64,000 bases of DNA from Pseudomonas monsensis (GCF_014268495.2 NZ_CP077087.1:1615501-1679500); one strand, 5' to 3'. Positions 53,423 through 62,657 are shown, counted from the stretch's first letter. Translations and numbers: made by a program. Notes: generated from the letters alone by a model not told the origin.

Positions 53423-53649
53423 TCGATGCACACCAACTGAACTATATGAGTTGCGTCCAAGAGCTTTTCTCCCGTCCAGTCCTCCAAAACTTTTATCTGC
53501 GCTTCGTCTAAATCAGAGCCATCGAACTCATCTTCAGGGTGTTGCCAGTTCATCAGGGCCTTCAATGCTTCCTCGTGATGCGCCGCGATCTCTACGGTCA
53601 GGAGCAAATCCTCAGTCTTTCGATCGAATACCTCTATTACATGCTTCAT
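53419..53649 (-). CDS. Putative immunity protein 1 of the E3-type toxin
   Basis: A 76-residue acidic protein beginning MKHVIEVFDRKTEDLLLTVEI, with HPEDEFDGSDLDEAQIKVLEDWTGEKLLD in the second half. Paralogous to the gene after it. Its ATG overlaps the toxin stop codon by four bases (ATGA), so it is made with the toxin, as expected for an immunity protein that must cap it at once. AT-rich for this genome. I recall similar small families beside S-type pyocins (DUF7683-like) but cannot confirm this. Confidence 0.72.
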   Translation of the reverse strand: MKHVIEVFDRKTEDLLLTVEIAAHHEEALKALMNWQHPEDEFDGSDLDEAQIKVLEDWTGEKLLDATHIVQLVCIE

Positions 53650-54833
53650 TTTTCTACTCTCCTTGTGGAATCGGCAGGCTTTGTTTGTTTCCCTGTTTTC
53701 GGGTCGTATTCTCCAAGGTGTTTTCCTTGCTTGGTGTACATCTCAACCTTGCCATGCTGAGAGTCCCATTCGTAAATTTTCCCCGATGCATCTTTCCAAC
53801 GTCTTCGCTTTTTTCCTCCACCGCGAACGGAGGTTTTCAGTGGTGCAGGTTTCACGTCTGGAAAGGCCGGCAGCGAAACAGGGGCGGGGTGGTATTTGAA
53901 GTCTTTAGGAACGTTTAAGACTATATAGACCGGCCTGATTCCCGAGCTCGCCGGAAAAACCAGAATAAAATCCCTGTACTCCGGCGGATAAACCGGATTA
54001 ACCAGAATCCCGTCCGCCGCTTTCGTCGGCGGATAAACCCAGATGTGCGGTGCCTGCGGTGCAGCCTCCAGCGCGGAAATACCGAGGATGTCCGAGCCAT
54101 CCACAGCAGGCGTCCAGATCAGCTCTACGCCTTCACCCAAGTCAGCAATGAACTGGCTGCCACGCAACTTGAACTGCACGACATCAACCATTTCCCAATC
54201 GCGATTCTTGCCGGTGTAGAAGCCGTAGCCCTTCAGGCTGCCGTCGGCCTGCTGTTCGACTCTCAACCGAACACGCGTTCGCGCCTGTTCAAGTCCACGC
54301 AGTTGCTCGTCGGTATAGAGCGCGCTGTCACCAAGGCTCGAGGGTGTGAACAGCGCCACCAGGGTCACCAATGGCGTGATCACTGCGGTGGATATAACTG
54401 TGGGCAGTGCTTTGAAAGCTGAACCCGTCAACGCAAAACTGCCGAAGCCTGCCGGGATGGCCGTTGCGCCGATTTTCTTGAGAGGAACTGCGCCGTTTTC
54501 ATCAGCCTCGCGAGCGCCCAGCAGGATCAGATCGCCGTAATCCTTCAGGCTGTCGGTCGGCACCATCCCCGAAGGACTCGAGTAATCGATAATCGAATCC
54601 GGCAATTTGCAGGACTTGGCAAATACGCAACCGGCACGCACGGGCTCGGCTTTTTTGGCCGCAACTTCACGGCTGCGCTCGAAAGCCTCCTGCCGCGCCA
54701 GCATGGCGTCGTAAGCGTTTTGTCTGGCGTCGCGCTCGGCCAGTTCAGTGGCCGTCATGTAGCGGTAGGTGACGTGATGCCCGTCGCCTTGCGGTGGGCT
54801 GGAAACCCGGGGAATGTCCTTGTTGCCAGCCAC
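53646..54833 (-). CDS. S-type pyocin-domain toxin with colicin-E3-type ribosomal RNase C-terminus
   Basis: A 395-residue protein with no signal peptide. Residues about 1-75 are hydrophilic and helical, ending in CVFAKSCKLP. A hydrophobic stretch lies at about 125-165 (ATAIPAGFGSFALTGSAF, VISTAVITPLVTLVALF), then a pyocin-S-type domain to about 320 (GSLKGYGFYTGKNRDWEMVD ... IRPVYIVLNVP). The last 60 residues match the cytotoxic domain of colicin E3/cloacin: RRWKDASGKIYEWDSQHG, with Asp, His and Glu of the active site (EWDSQHGKVE), then LGEYDPKTGKQTK. It would cleave 16S rRNA. It starts with GTG, with AAAGGA upstream. No receptor-binding domain is seen, so the delivery route is open. Confidence 0.85.
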   Translation of the reverse strand: MAGNKDIPRVSSPPQGDGHHVTYRYMTATELAERDARQNAYDAMLARQEAFERSREVAAKKAEPVRAGCVFAKSCKLPDSIIDYSSPSGMVPTDSLKDYGDLILLGAREADENGAVPLKKIGATAIPAGFGSFALTGSAFKALPTVISTAVITPLVTLVALFTPSSLGDSALYTDEQLRGLEQARTRVRLRVEQQADGSLKGYGFYTGKNRDWEMVDVVQFKLRGSQFIADLGEGVELIWTPAVDGSDILGISALEAAPQAPHIWVYPPTKAADGILVNPVYPPEYRDFILVFPASSGIRPVYIVLNVPKDFKYHPAPVSLPAFPDVKPAPLKTSVRGGGKKRRRWKDASGKIYEWDSQHGKVEMYTKQGKHLGEYDPKTGKQTKPADSTRRVEK

Positions 54834-54969
54834 TGATCGTCCTTTCGTTCATCCGTCGACAGCCCCTCGCAAAGGGCTACGCAACGTTAACGAAGCAGGA
54901 AAATGGTGGCTGTAGGACGCGTCTCCATAGACGTGGAGATTATTCGCTGTGTAGCAGGAACGCAGGAAA

Positions 54970-55004
54970 TTTGTGGTGAGGGAGCAAGCTCCCTCGCCAC
55001 AGAG
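54970..55004. repeat. Short palindrome GTGGTGAGGGAGC...GCTCCCTCGCCAC
   Basis: Arms GGTGAGGGAGCAAGC and GCTCCCTCGCC just after the nhaA stop codon on the minus strand, so it may stabilise or end that transcript. Related to the palindrome at 36987-37019. Confidence 0.65.
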
Positions 55005-55005
55005 G

Positions 55006-56190
55006 TTATATCGGTTGGGAGTTCTTGCGACTCGCCGCCGCCGTCACCGCATAACCGATCAACGCCGCCAGAATCGAACCGGTCAGAATGCCCATTCGGT
55101 CCATTCCGACGTAATCGCTTACGCCCGGTTCAAAAGCCAGCGAGCCGACGAACAGGCTCATGGTGAAGCCGATGCCGCACAGGATCGCCACGCCCAGCAC
55201 CTGGCCCCAATTCGCGCCTTGGGGCAGGGCAGCGATGCCGGCTTTCACGGCCAGCCAGGTCAGGCCGAACACACCGACAGTCTTGCCCAACAACAGGCCA
55301 ATCGCGATGCCCATTGGCACATGGTGGGTGAAGCTTTCGACAGTGACGCCGCTCAGCGACAGGCCGGCGTTGGCGAAGGCGAACAGCGGCAGGATGCCGT
55401 AGGCCACCCACGGATGCAGCGCATGCTCGAGGGTCAGCAACGGCGACGGTTCGGCATTTTTCGTGCGCAGGGGGATGCAGAACGCCAGTGTCACACCGGC
55501 CAGCGTCGCATGGACGCCGCTTTTGAGTACACAGACCCACAGGATCAAACCGATGATCATGTACGGCCCGAGTTTGACTACACCCAACCGATTCATCGCC
55601 ACCAGCGCCGCGATGCACGCCGCCGCCAGGCCCAGCGACAGGGTCGAGAGTTCGCCGGAGTAGAAGATCGCAATGATCACGATGGCGCCCAGGTCATCTA
55701 TGATCGCCAGGGTCATCAGAAACAGTTTCAGCGACACTGGCACCCGCTTGCCCAGCAGGGCCAGCACGCCGAGGGCGAAGGCAATATCGGTCGCGGTCGG
55801 GATCGCCCAGCCGCTCAGCGCGGGCGGGTTGTCGCGGTTGAGAAACCAGTAGATCAGCGCCGGTATCAGCATGCCGCCGATGGCTGCCGCGCCGGGCAGG
55901 ACGATCTGCGAAGGCTTGGACAACTGGCCGTCGAGCACCTCGCGCTTCACTTCCAGGCCAATCAGCAGGAAGAACATCGCCATCAAGCCGTCGTTGATCC
56001 ACAGCAGCAGGGGTTTAGCGATTTTCAACGCTCCGATCTGCGCCACCACCGGAGTGTCGAGCAGGCCGGTGTACAGCCACGACAGTGGCGAGTTGTTGAT
56101 AATCAGAGCCAGGATGGCCGCGGCGATCAATAACAGACCGCTGGCAGCTTCCAACTGAAAGAAACGCGTGAAAGTGCTACGCAGAGGCAA
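55006..56190 (-). CDS. nhaA: Na+/H+ antiporter NhaA
   Basis: A 394-residue inner-membrane antiporter that expels Na+ in exchange for protons. The family motif [13 protein letters not shown] carries the two adjacent aspartates of the ion site, and [21 protein letters not shown] is the other diagnostic stretch. It has about eleven or twelve hydrophobic segments. I place the start at the TTG at 56190 ([18 protein letters not shown]), preceded by GGAGAG; a GTG-type start 12 codons upstream lies in unconserved sequence. The region upstream (56235-56285) is strikingly AT-rich and should hold the promoter. Confidence 0.92.
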   Translation of the reverse strand: MPLRSTFTRFFQLEAASGLLLIAAAILALIINNSPLSWLYTGLLDTPVVAQIGALKIAKPLLLWINDGLMAMFFLLIGLEVKREVLDGQLSKPSQIVLPGAAAIGGMLIPALIYWFLNRDNPPALSGWAIPTATDIAFALGVLALLGKRVPVSLKLFLMTLAIIDDLGAIVIIAIFYSGELSTLSLGLAAACIAALVAMNRLGVVKLGPYMIIGLILWVCVLKSGVHATLAGVTLAFCIPLRTKNAEPSPLLTLEHALHPWVAYGILPLFAFANAGLSLSGVTVESFTHHVPMGIAIGLLLGKTVGVFGLTWLAVKAGIAALPQGANWGQVLGVAILCGIGFTMSLFVGSLAFEPGVSDYVGMDRMGILTGSILAALIGYAVTAAASRKNSQPI

Positions 56191-56442
56191 GGTCGCTCTC
56201 CATCGAAAGGTCAAAAGGTGGAACACCCTAACCCGTACTGTTAGTTGTTAAAACAAAAGTTATATTCTTTTTTGTTATATGGCGTTACAACGCAGCTTTC
56301 CCGAGGCCACGCTGAGCCTAGCAGTTGCCTGACATATTGAGACTCAGCTGTATCTGTGCGCGATTCGGGTTTTTTCCTAAGCTGATGGACGAGCCTTCAA
56401 AAGGAGGTCGATTTTCTGCCCGATTCAACGAGAACCCTCACC

Positions 56443-57537
56443 ATGAGCGACAACCGACAGTGGGCCCGCGAAGCCATCCGCATCATCGAGGCGGACTTCC
56501 AGCGTAGCGCCGACACCCACCTGATCCCCTTGCCACTGCCGGGTTTTGCGGGCATCGAGCTGTATTTCAAGGATGAATCCAGCCATCCGACCGGCAGCCT
56601 CAAGCATCGCCTGGCCCGGTCGCTGTTTCTCTACGCGTTGTGTAACGGCTGGCTCAAACCCGGCGCGCCGGTGATCGAGGCGTCCAGCGGTTCGACGGCG
56701 ATTTCCGAGGCGTATTTCGCGCGGATGCTCGGTTTGCCGTTCATTGCGGTGATGCCGGCGACCACCTCCAAGGAGAAGATCGCGCAAATTGCCTTCTACG
56801 GTGGCCAGAGCCATCTGGTGAAGGATCCGACGCAGATCTACGCCGAGTCCGAACGTCTGGCGCGCGAGCATGGCGGCCACTTCATCGATCAATTCACTTA
56901 TGCCGAGCGCGCCACGGACTGGCGGGCGAACAACAACATCGCCGAATCGATCTTCCAGCAGATGCGCTACGAGAAACACCCGGAACCGAGCTGGCTGATT
57001 TCCAGCCCCGGCACCGGCGGCACCACTGCGACCCTCGGCCGCTATGTGCGCTATCGCCAGCACTGCACTCGCGTGTTGTGCGCCGACGCCGAGCGTTCGG
57101 TGTTCTTTGATTACTACCAGACTGGCGACGCCAGCCTGCGTCTGGACTGCGGCTCACGGATTGAAGGAATTGGCCGGCCTCGGGTGGAAGCGTCGTTTCT
57201 GCCCAAGGTGATCGATGCGATGGTCAAGGTGCCGGACGCCTTGTCGCTGGCCGCCATGCATTATCTGGCGCAGCGTCTGGGGCGGCATGTCGGCGGGTCG
57301 AGCGGCACCAATCTGATTGGCGCATTGATGGCGGCGCAGCAGATGAAAGCGGCGGGGGAGTCGGGGTCGATCGTGGCGATTTTGTGCGATGGCGGTGAGC
57401 GTTACGCTGACACCTATTACGACCAGGACTGGCTCAAGGCGCAGGGGTATGAGTTGAGTGGGTTGGTCGAAGCGGTGGCGGCGAGTGCCGAGCGGGGGGA
57501 GCCGCTGCCTGACTCTGTCCTGCGTGCAAACATCTGA
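56443..57537 (+). CDS. PLP-dependent cysteine synthase-family protein
   Basis: A 364-residue fold-type II PLP enzyme. The PLP lysine lies in [11 protein letters not shown] (about residue 51), the phosphate and substrate loop is ASSGSTAIS, and [15 protein letters not shown] binds the cofactor phosphate. It resembles cysteine synthase/cystathionine beta-synthase proteins but is longer than CysK and has an unusual C-terminal part ([19 protein letters not shown]). Substrate not clear. A strong AAGGAGGT sits 35 bases before the ATG, too far to serve it, and the sequence just before the ATG is a poor site. Confidence 0.85.
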   Translation: MSDNRQWAREAIRIIEADFQRSADTHLIPLPLPGFAGIELYFKDESSHPTGSLKHRLARSLFLYALCNGWLKPGAPVIEASSGSTAISEAYFARMLGLPFIAVMPATTSKEKIAQIAFYGGQSHLVKDPTQIYAESERLAREHGGHFIDQFTYAERATDWRANNNIAESIFQQMRYEKHPEPSWLISSPGTGGTTATLGRYVRYRQHCTRVLCADAERSVFFDYYQTGDASLRLDCGSRIEGIGRPRVEASFLPKVIDAMVKVPDALSLAAMHYLAQRLGRHVGGSSGTNLIGALMAAQQMKAAGESGSIVAILCDGGERYADTYYDQDWLKAQGYELSGLVEAVAASAERGEPLPDSVLRANI

Positions 57538-57553
57538 TCAAGAGCAGAGACCA

Positions 57554-57648
57554 ATGTGGGAGCGAGCCTGCTCGCGAAGGCGTCATCTCATTCAACATCA
57601 TCGTTGTCTGAAATACCGCTTTCGCGAGCAAGCTCGCTCCCACAGGGT
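57554..57648. repeat. REP palindrome pair (GCGAGC...GCTCGC subtype)
   Basis: ATGTGGGAGCGAGCCTGCTC and, inverted, TTCGCGAGCAAGCTCGCTCC, in the convergent gap between the PLP enzyme gene and the FAD dehydrogenase gene. Confidence 0.88.
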
Positions 57649-57673
57649 TTTGTGTTGGGTCAGCTAATGCTGA

Positions 57674-59287
57674 TCAGGCTTCGAGGCCGAGAATGTCGCG
57701 TGCTACAGCCTCGGCAATCCGAATCCCGTCCACGCCTGCCGACAGAATCCCGCCGGCATAACCCGCACCTTCGCCGGCCGGGAACAGGCCCTTGACGTTC
57801 ATGCTCTGCAACGACTCGTTACGCGTGATGCGCAGCGGCGACGAGGTACGGGTTTCGATCCCGGTCAACACGGCGTCGTGCAACGAATAACCGCGAATCT
57901 GTTTCTCGAACGCCGGCAGGGCTTCGCGGATCGCTTCGATGGCGAATTCCGGCAAGGCCAACGCCAGATCACCCAGCGCTACGCCGGGTTTGTACGACGG
58001 CTCGACTTCGCCCAGTTCGGTCGAAGGCGTGCCGTTGATGAAGTCGCCGACCAATTGCGCCGGGGCCTTGTAATCGCTGCCGCCGAGGATGAACGCATGG
58101 GATTCCAGGCGCTCCTGCAACTCGATCCCCGCCAGCGGGCCGCCCGGATAATCGACTTCCGGGGTGATGCCGACGACGATCCCGGAGTTGGCGTTACGCT
58201 CGTTACGCGAATACTGGCTCATGCCGTTGGTGACCACCCGGTTTGGCTCGGAAGTCGCCGCGACCACGGTGCCGCCCGGGCACATGCAGAAGCTGTAGAC
58301 CGAACGGCCGTTTTTGGCGTGATGCACCAGTTTGTAGTCGGCGGCTCCGAGTTTCGGATGGCCGGCGTACTTGCCCAGTCGTGCGCGGTCGATCAGCGAT
58401 TGCGGGTGTTCGATGCGGAAACCCACCGAGAACGGCTTGGCTTCCATGAACACGCCACGGCTGTGCAACATGCGGAAGGTGTCACGGGCGCTGTGGCCCA
58501 GTGCCAGAATCACATGTCTGGAGTGCAGGGTTTCGCCGCTCGCCAATTGCACGCCGACCAGTTGGCCGTCTTCGATCAGCACGTCGCTGACGCGCTGCTG
58601 GAAGCGCACTTCGCCGCCCAGCGCGCGGATCTCTTCACGCATGGTCTCGACCATGCCAGTCAGGCGGAACGTACCGATGTGCGGCTTGCTGACGTAGAGG
58701 ATTTCTTCCGGCGCGCCGGCCTTGACGAACTCGTGCAGGACTTTACGGCCAAGGAACTTCGGGTCCTTGATCTGGCTGTACAGCTTGCCGTCGGAGAACG
58801 TGCCCGCACCGCCTTCGCCGAATTGCACGTTGGACTCGGGGTTGAGCACGCTTTTGCGCCACAGGCCCCAGGTGTCCTTGGTGCGCTGGCGCACTTCGGT
58901 GCCGCGTTCGAGGATGATCGGCTTGAAGCCCATCTGTGCCAGCAGCAGGCCGGCGAAGATCCCGCACGGGCCGAAACCGACGACGATCGGGCGCTGGCTC
59001 AGGTCGCTCGGCGCCTGGCCGACGAATTTGTAGCTGACATCCGGCGCCACGTTGACGTTTCGGTCGTCGGCGAACTTGCCCAACACCTTGGCCTCATCGC
59101 GTACGTTGAGGTCGATGGTGTAGATGAAGCACAGTTCGGAGGACTTTTTGCGCGCATCGTAGCTGCGCTTGAACAAGGTGAAATCGAGCAAATCATCGCT
59201 GGCGATGCCCAGGCGTTGCACGATGGCGGCGCGCAGGTCTTCTTCGGGATGGTCGATTGGCAGCTTGAGTTCAGTGATTCGTAACAT
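57674..59287 (-). CDS. Uncharacterised FAD-dependent dehydrogenase (COG2509)
   Basis: A 537-residue flavoprotein. A small N-terminal domain (about 1-90, MLRITELKLPIDHPEEDL) precedes the dinucleotide-binding fold VVGFGPCGIFAGLLLAQMG with the G-x-G-x-x-G pattern. FGEGGAGTFSDGKLYSQIKD is a hallmark of this COG, and GYAGGILSAGVDGIRIAE the C-terminal FAD motif. Cysteines in FCMCPGG are conserved. The reaction is not known. The start MLRITELK is set by family similarity. Confidence 0.9.
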   Translation of the reverse strand: MLRITELKLPIDHPEEDLRAAIVQRLGIASDDLLDFTLFKRSYDARKKSSELCFIYTIDLNVRDEAKVLGKFADDRNVNVAPDVSYKFVGQAPSDLSQRPIVVGFGPCGIFAGLLLAQMGFKPIILERGTEVRQRTKDTWGLWRKSVLNPESNVQFGEGGAGTFSDGKLYSQIKDPKFLGRKVLHEFVKAGAPEEILYVSKPHIGTFRLTGMVETMREEIRALGGEVRFQQRVSDVLIEDGQLVGVQLASGETLHSRHVILALGHSARDTFRMLHSRGVFMEAKPFSVGFRIEHPQSLIDRARLGKYAGHPKLGAADYKLVHHAKNGRSVYSFCMCPGGTVVAATSEPNRVVTNGMSQYSRNERNANSGIVVGITPEVDYPGGPLAGIELQERLESHAFILGGSDYKAPAQLVGDFINGTPSTELGEVEPSYKPGVALGDLALALPEFAIEAIREALPAFEKQIRGYSLHDAVLTGIETRTSSPLRITRNESLQSMNVKGLFPAGEGAGYAGGILSAGVDGIRIAEAVARDILGLEA

Positions 59288-59384
59288 GGCGGGGATCCGG
59301 GTTCGCGGGGCGCACAACTGCGCCAAGGCGTTTGAAGGCCGCGATTATAAGCCGCAAAGGCCGGATCCGGTGAGGCTAAAACGC

Positions 59385-60038
59385 TCAGTCGTTGCGCGAT
59401 CCGCCGAAATACCCGCAGCCGCGCTCGACCTGGCCGTCGATGCGCAACTCGGCGCTCATGTGCTGGACGCTGCCGGTGCTGCTGTCGACGCAACGTTGTG
59501 GTGCGACCCACAGCTCGATGCGCTGGTTGTTGGCTTCGCTGCTGAGGTTGAAGCGGCCGTCGCCCAGTTGCTCTTCAACATAAGGCACGGCCAGCGGCGG
59601 CTGTCCGGCGCGGTCGATGACCATGCCTTTGCCGCTGACCTTGACGTTCCATTCCGGGCCATGGCCGGCGGCGCGCAGGATCAGCAGTTTGAAATTCGGG
59701 TCGTCACACGCCGTGCCGGAACGTTCGACGCGGTACAACTGGGTCAGGTCGAGACGGTCGCCGGCGATCTTGCCGCGTACATCGGCGAACAACTTGCCCT
59801 GTTGATCGGCGAGCGTGGCGGCCTCTTGCAGCACGCTGGTGCCGCCGATGTCGTTGACCGCGTACTGACGCTGTTCGCCACACGGCTGGAACACCAGTTT
59901 GCCGTCGGCCGCCGTCAATTGCCCTTGCATCCGGGATTGCCCGACGTGGGAAGCACTCTGACGCGGGCCATCCAGCAATTGGCAGCCGGCAAACAACGGC
60001 AGCAGGGCAATAACGATCAAAGAACGGGCAACACGCAT
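59385..60038 (-). CDS. COG3650-type lipoprotein
   Basis: A 217-residue lipoprotein (LLPLFAGCQLL, cysteine at about residue 18). The mature part holds two short beta repeats (GKLVFQPCGEQRQYAVND and later) with scattered cysteines (C in VFQPCGEQ, TACDD, PQRCVD, RGCGYFGG). It resembles COG3650/META-like periplasmic lipoproteins; no activity is known. GGAGAG lies before the ATG at 60038. It lies upstream of the FAD dehydrogenase on the same strand. Confidence 0.8.
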   Translation of the reverse strand: MRVARSLIVIALLPLFAGCQLLDGPRQSASHVGQSRMQGQLTAADGKLVFQPCGEQRQYAVNDIGGTSVLQEAATLADQQGKLFADVRGKIAGDRLDLTQLYRVERSGTACDDPNFKLLILRAAGHGPEWNVKVSGKGMVIDRAGQPPLAVPYVEEQLGDGRFNLSSEANNQRIELWVAPQRCVDSSTGSVQHMSAELRIDGQVERGCGYFGGSRND

Positions 60039-60177
60039 CTTCGGCTCTCCAGACAAGTGCCGCCACGTTACTGAGGCTGGCTGCCGATCACAAGGTTTGT
60101 CTGGCCACTATTGAATTGGGCACAGGGGCATCACATAGTCTTGGGCCGATTGGGTCTGATGGATCAAGGAGATCGCC

Positions 60178-60528
60178 ATGCAATGGAAACATGCACTGCT
60201 GCTGTTGGCAGTCGCAGGCTGTGGGACCAGCCAGGCTGCCGATATTGATTTTTCCTCCGCGGCAGATTTCACCCGGATGGAGATACTGCTCAAAGATGAC
60301 CCCAGCGCCCAACCGGATCATGTCCGGCTTTCCGTGACCCTGTCTCCCGAGGCGACCATCAGGGCTCGAAGGATCAGTCGAGAGGCGCTGGGCCAGCCAT
60401 TGAACCTGTCTATCAACGGCCAGCACATTTCAACGGCGACGGTGCATTCGGAGCTGGGGGCGCAACTGATGATCGTGATGTCGCGCCCTGTGGCCAAAAA
60501 ACTGCTGCCGACTTTGATCGAGAAGTGA
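60178..60528 (+). CDS. Small exported protein with SecD P1-like fold
   Basis: A 116-residue protein with a signal sequence (MQWKHALLLLAVAGCGTSQAAD). Residues about 48-115 (RLSVTLSPEATIRARRISREALGQPLNLSINGQHISTATVHS) look like the periplasmic P1 head of SecD: L-x-P-E-A, I-x-x-E-x-x-G-x-x-L-x-x-x-I-N-G, followed by I-S and a short ending PVAKKLLPTLIE. This is a structural guess; function unknown. AAGGAGATCGCC precedes the ATG. Confidence 0.72.
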   Translation: MQWKHALLLLAVAGCGTSQAADIDFSSAADFTRMEILLKDDPSAQPDHVRLSVTLSPEATIRARRISREALGQPLNLSINGQHISTATVHSELGAQLMIVMSRPVAKKLLPTLIEK

Positions 60529-60531
60529 AAA

Positions 60532-61131
60532 TCAACCCACGTGAAAGGTCTGTCCGGTCTGCAGGCCTTCGACACTTTTTGCGTAGGCCAACGCCACGTC
60601 CGCCGCGGGAACCGGCTTGTAGCCACGGAAGTACGGGGCGTAGCTGCCCATCGCCTCCAGCAGTACGGTCGGGCTGACCGAGTTCACCCGCAGACCGCGA
60701 GGCAGTTCGATGGCGGCCGCTTTCACAAAACTGTCCAGTGCACCGTTGACCAGCGCCGCTGACGCACCGCTGCGAATCGGATCATGGCTGAGTACGCCGG
60801 TGGTGAAGGTGAATGACGCACCGTCATTGGCGAACTCGCGGCCGATCAGCAGCAGGTTGACCTGGCCCATCAGTTTGTCCTTGAGGCCGAGGGCGAAACT
60901 GTCTTCGTTCATCTCTCCCAGAGGGGCGAACGTCACGTTGCCGGCGGCGCAGACCAGGGCGTCGAATTTGCCGGTTTTTTCGAACAGCTGGCGGATCGAC
61001 GCACTGTCACTGATATCGACTTGCAGATCAGCGCTGGTGCGACCGATGCGAATGACTTCGTGGCGTTGCGACAGTTCTTTGTCCACGGCTGAACCGATGG
61101 TGCCGCTGGCGCCGATCAACAGGATTTTCAT
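60532..61131 (-). CDS. Short-chain dehydrogenase/reductase family protein
   Basis: A 199-residue SDR. The Rossmann start is KILLIGASGTIGSAVDKEL (G-x-x-G-x-x-G), with VDISDSASI as the second strand and CAAGNVTFAPLG as the third motif. The usual catalytic Y-x-x-x-K is not obvious after TTGVLSHDPIRSG, so it may be an atypical member. Divergent from the LysR gene by about 100 bases, which often means the regulator controls it. Confidence 0.82.
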   Translation of the reverse strand: MKILLIGASGTIGSAVDKELSQRHEVIRIGRTSADLQVDISDSASIRQLFEKTGKFDALVCAAGNVTFAPLGEMNEDSFALGLKDKLMGQVNLLLIGREFANDGASFTFTTGVLSHDPIRSGASAALVNGALDSFVKAAAIELPRGLRVNSVSPTVLLEAMGSYAPYFRGYKPVPAADVALAYAKSVEGLQTGQTFHVG

Positions 61132-61235
61132 TGTGCTGTGCCTCAAGTGATTGAACGAGGTTTCAGTCTAGAGTGGTTTTTTCTACGGATAAGCGCGCTA
61201 ATGGGCAACCTTTGGTTTTCAAATGGAAACAATCC

Positions 61236-62150
61236 ATGAGTGAAATGGATGATCTGGCGGCGTTCGCGGTGTTGATCGAGGCCGGCAGTTTTACCTTGGC
61301 GGCGCAGCAATTGGGTTGCAGCAAGGGACAGTTGTCCAAACGCATCAGTCAGCTGGAAGCGCGATTTTCCGTGGTGCTGCTGCAGCGCACCACGCGCCGC
61401 CTGAGCCTGACTGCCGCGGGCGCAGCGTTATTGCCGCAGGCCCAGGCGCTTGTGGTTCAGGTCGAACGAGCGCGTCAGGCCCTGGCGCGGCTGAAGGACG
61501 ACATGGCCGGTCCGGTGCGGATGACAGTGCCGGTGTCGCTGGGGGAAACCTTCTTCGATGGCTTGCTGCTGGAGTTTTCCCAGCAGTACCCCGAGGTGCA
61601 GATCGAGTTGGAGCTGAACAACAGCTACCGTGACTTGTCGCGCGACGGCTTTGATCTGGCGATCCGCAGTGAAGTGGCCAACGACGAGCGACTGGTGGCG
61701 AAACCCTTGTTGGCCTGGCAGGAGATGACCTGCGCGAGCCCCGCCTATCTCGAGCGGTTCGGCGAACCGCTGACGCCCCAGGCGCTGGCCGATCATCGTT
61801 GCCTGCTCAATAGCCATTACAGCGGTCGCGAAGAATGGTTGTATCACCAGCAACACGAATTGCAGCGGGTGCGGGTGTCGGGACCGTTCGCCAGCAACCA
61901 TTACAACCTGCTCAAGAAGGCCGCACTCAGCGGGGCGGGCATCGCCCGGTTACCTTCGTACCTGTTGCAGGCGGAATTGGCTGACGGGCGATTGCGCTGG
62001 CTCCTGCGCGATTTTCAGACTCGACGCATGCCGATGTACCTGGTGCACCCTTATCAGGGCGGTCTGCCGAAACGCACGCAAGTGCTGGCGGACTATCTGA
62101 TGGGCTGGTTCAAGCGCAGTGGCGAGGCGCTGGATCGCCTGCCGAAATAG
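61236..62150 (+). CDS. LysR-family transcriptional regulator
   Basis: A 304-residue regulator. The winged helix-turn-helix is at residues about 4-62 (DDLAAFAVLIEAGSFTLAAQ, LGCSKGQLSKRISQLEARF), then the effector-binding domain with the QIELELNNSYRDLSRDGFDLAIR stretch, typical of the CrgA/AaeR-like group. Divergent from the SDR gene, and likely to bind the 104-base gap between them. The ATG at 61236 is preceded only by a weak GGAAAC. Confidence 0.92.
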   Translation: MSEMDDLAAFAVLIEAGSFTLAAQQLGCSKGQLSKRISQLEARFSVVLLQRTTRRLSLTAAGAALLPQAQALVVQVERARQALARLKDDMAGPVRMTVPVSLGETFFDGLLLEFSQQYPEVQIELELNNSYRDLSRDGFDLAIRSEVANDERLVAKPLLAWQEMTCASPAYLERFGEPLTPQALADHRCLLNSHYSGREEWLYHQQHELQRVRVSGPFASNHYNLLKKAALSGAGIARLPSYLLQAELADGRLRWLLRDFQTRRMPMYLVHPYQGGLPKRTQVLADYLMGWFKRSGEALDRLPK

Positions 62151-62180
62151 CTCTGCAATTCATTTCCAGTGGGATTCTGC

Positions 62181-62657
62181 TCAGCGCGAAAAGTGGCGGG
62201 CGATCAGATGGTCAATCGACAGCTTGCCCGGCCCGGTCGTCATCAGGTACAGCAACACGGCCGCCCAGGTGCCGTGGGTCGGATAGGCATCTGGATACAC
62301 GAACAGTTGAATGGTCAGGGTCATGCCCAACAGCGCCAGCGCCGAAAACCGCGTAGCGAAGCCGACCAGGATCAGCACCGGGAAGAAGTGTTCGGCAAAC
62401 GCGGCCAGGTGCGCGGCGACATCCGGCGACAGTAACGGCACGTGATATTCACTTTTGAACAGCGCAATGGTCGAGTCCGCCAGGCGTGGCCAGCCGAATT
62501 GAAACGTGCCGTCGATCAGGTCAATGGCCAACCCTTCGACCTTGGTCTGCCCGGACTTCCAGAACACCGCCGCAATCGAGAAACGCGCAATGAAGGCGAT
62601 CAGGCTGTGGGGGATTTTCTCCAGCAGGGCGATGGCGCGGGTGATGAGGTTGTTCAT
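62181..62657 (-). CDS. DoxX-family membrane protein of the MNIO/bufferin operon
   Basis: A 158-residue protein with four hydrophobic segments and the DoxX pattern (IARFSIAAVFWKSGQTKVEG, FFPVLILVGFATRFSALALLGMT, GTWAAVLLYLM). DoxX genes are common at the end of bufferin-type operons (BufD). Its ATG overlaps the stop of the DUF2063 gene by four bases (ATGA), so it is co-translated with it. Confidence 0.9.
   Translation of the reverse strand: MNNLITRAIALLEKIPHSLIAFIARFSIAAVFWKSGQTKVEGLAIDLIDGTFQFGWPRLADSTIALFKSEYHVPLLSPDVAAHLAAFAEHFFPVLILVGFATRFSALALLGMTLTIQLFVYPDAYPTHGTWAAVLLYLMTTGPGKLSIDHLIARHFSR

Noticed and set aside
53165..54833. Prophage remnant around the toxin
   Set aside because: No integrase, structural phage gene or attachment-site repeat was seen; the flanks are ordinary core genes (slyB and nhaA).
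54834..55005. SOS (LexA) control of the toxin operon
   Set aside because: I looked for CTG-N10-CAG in both directions before the toxin start and saw none that fits.
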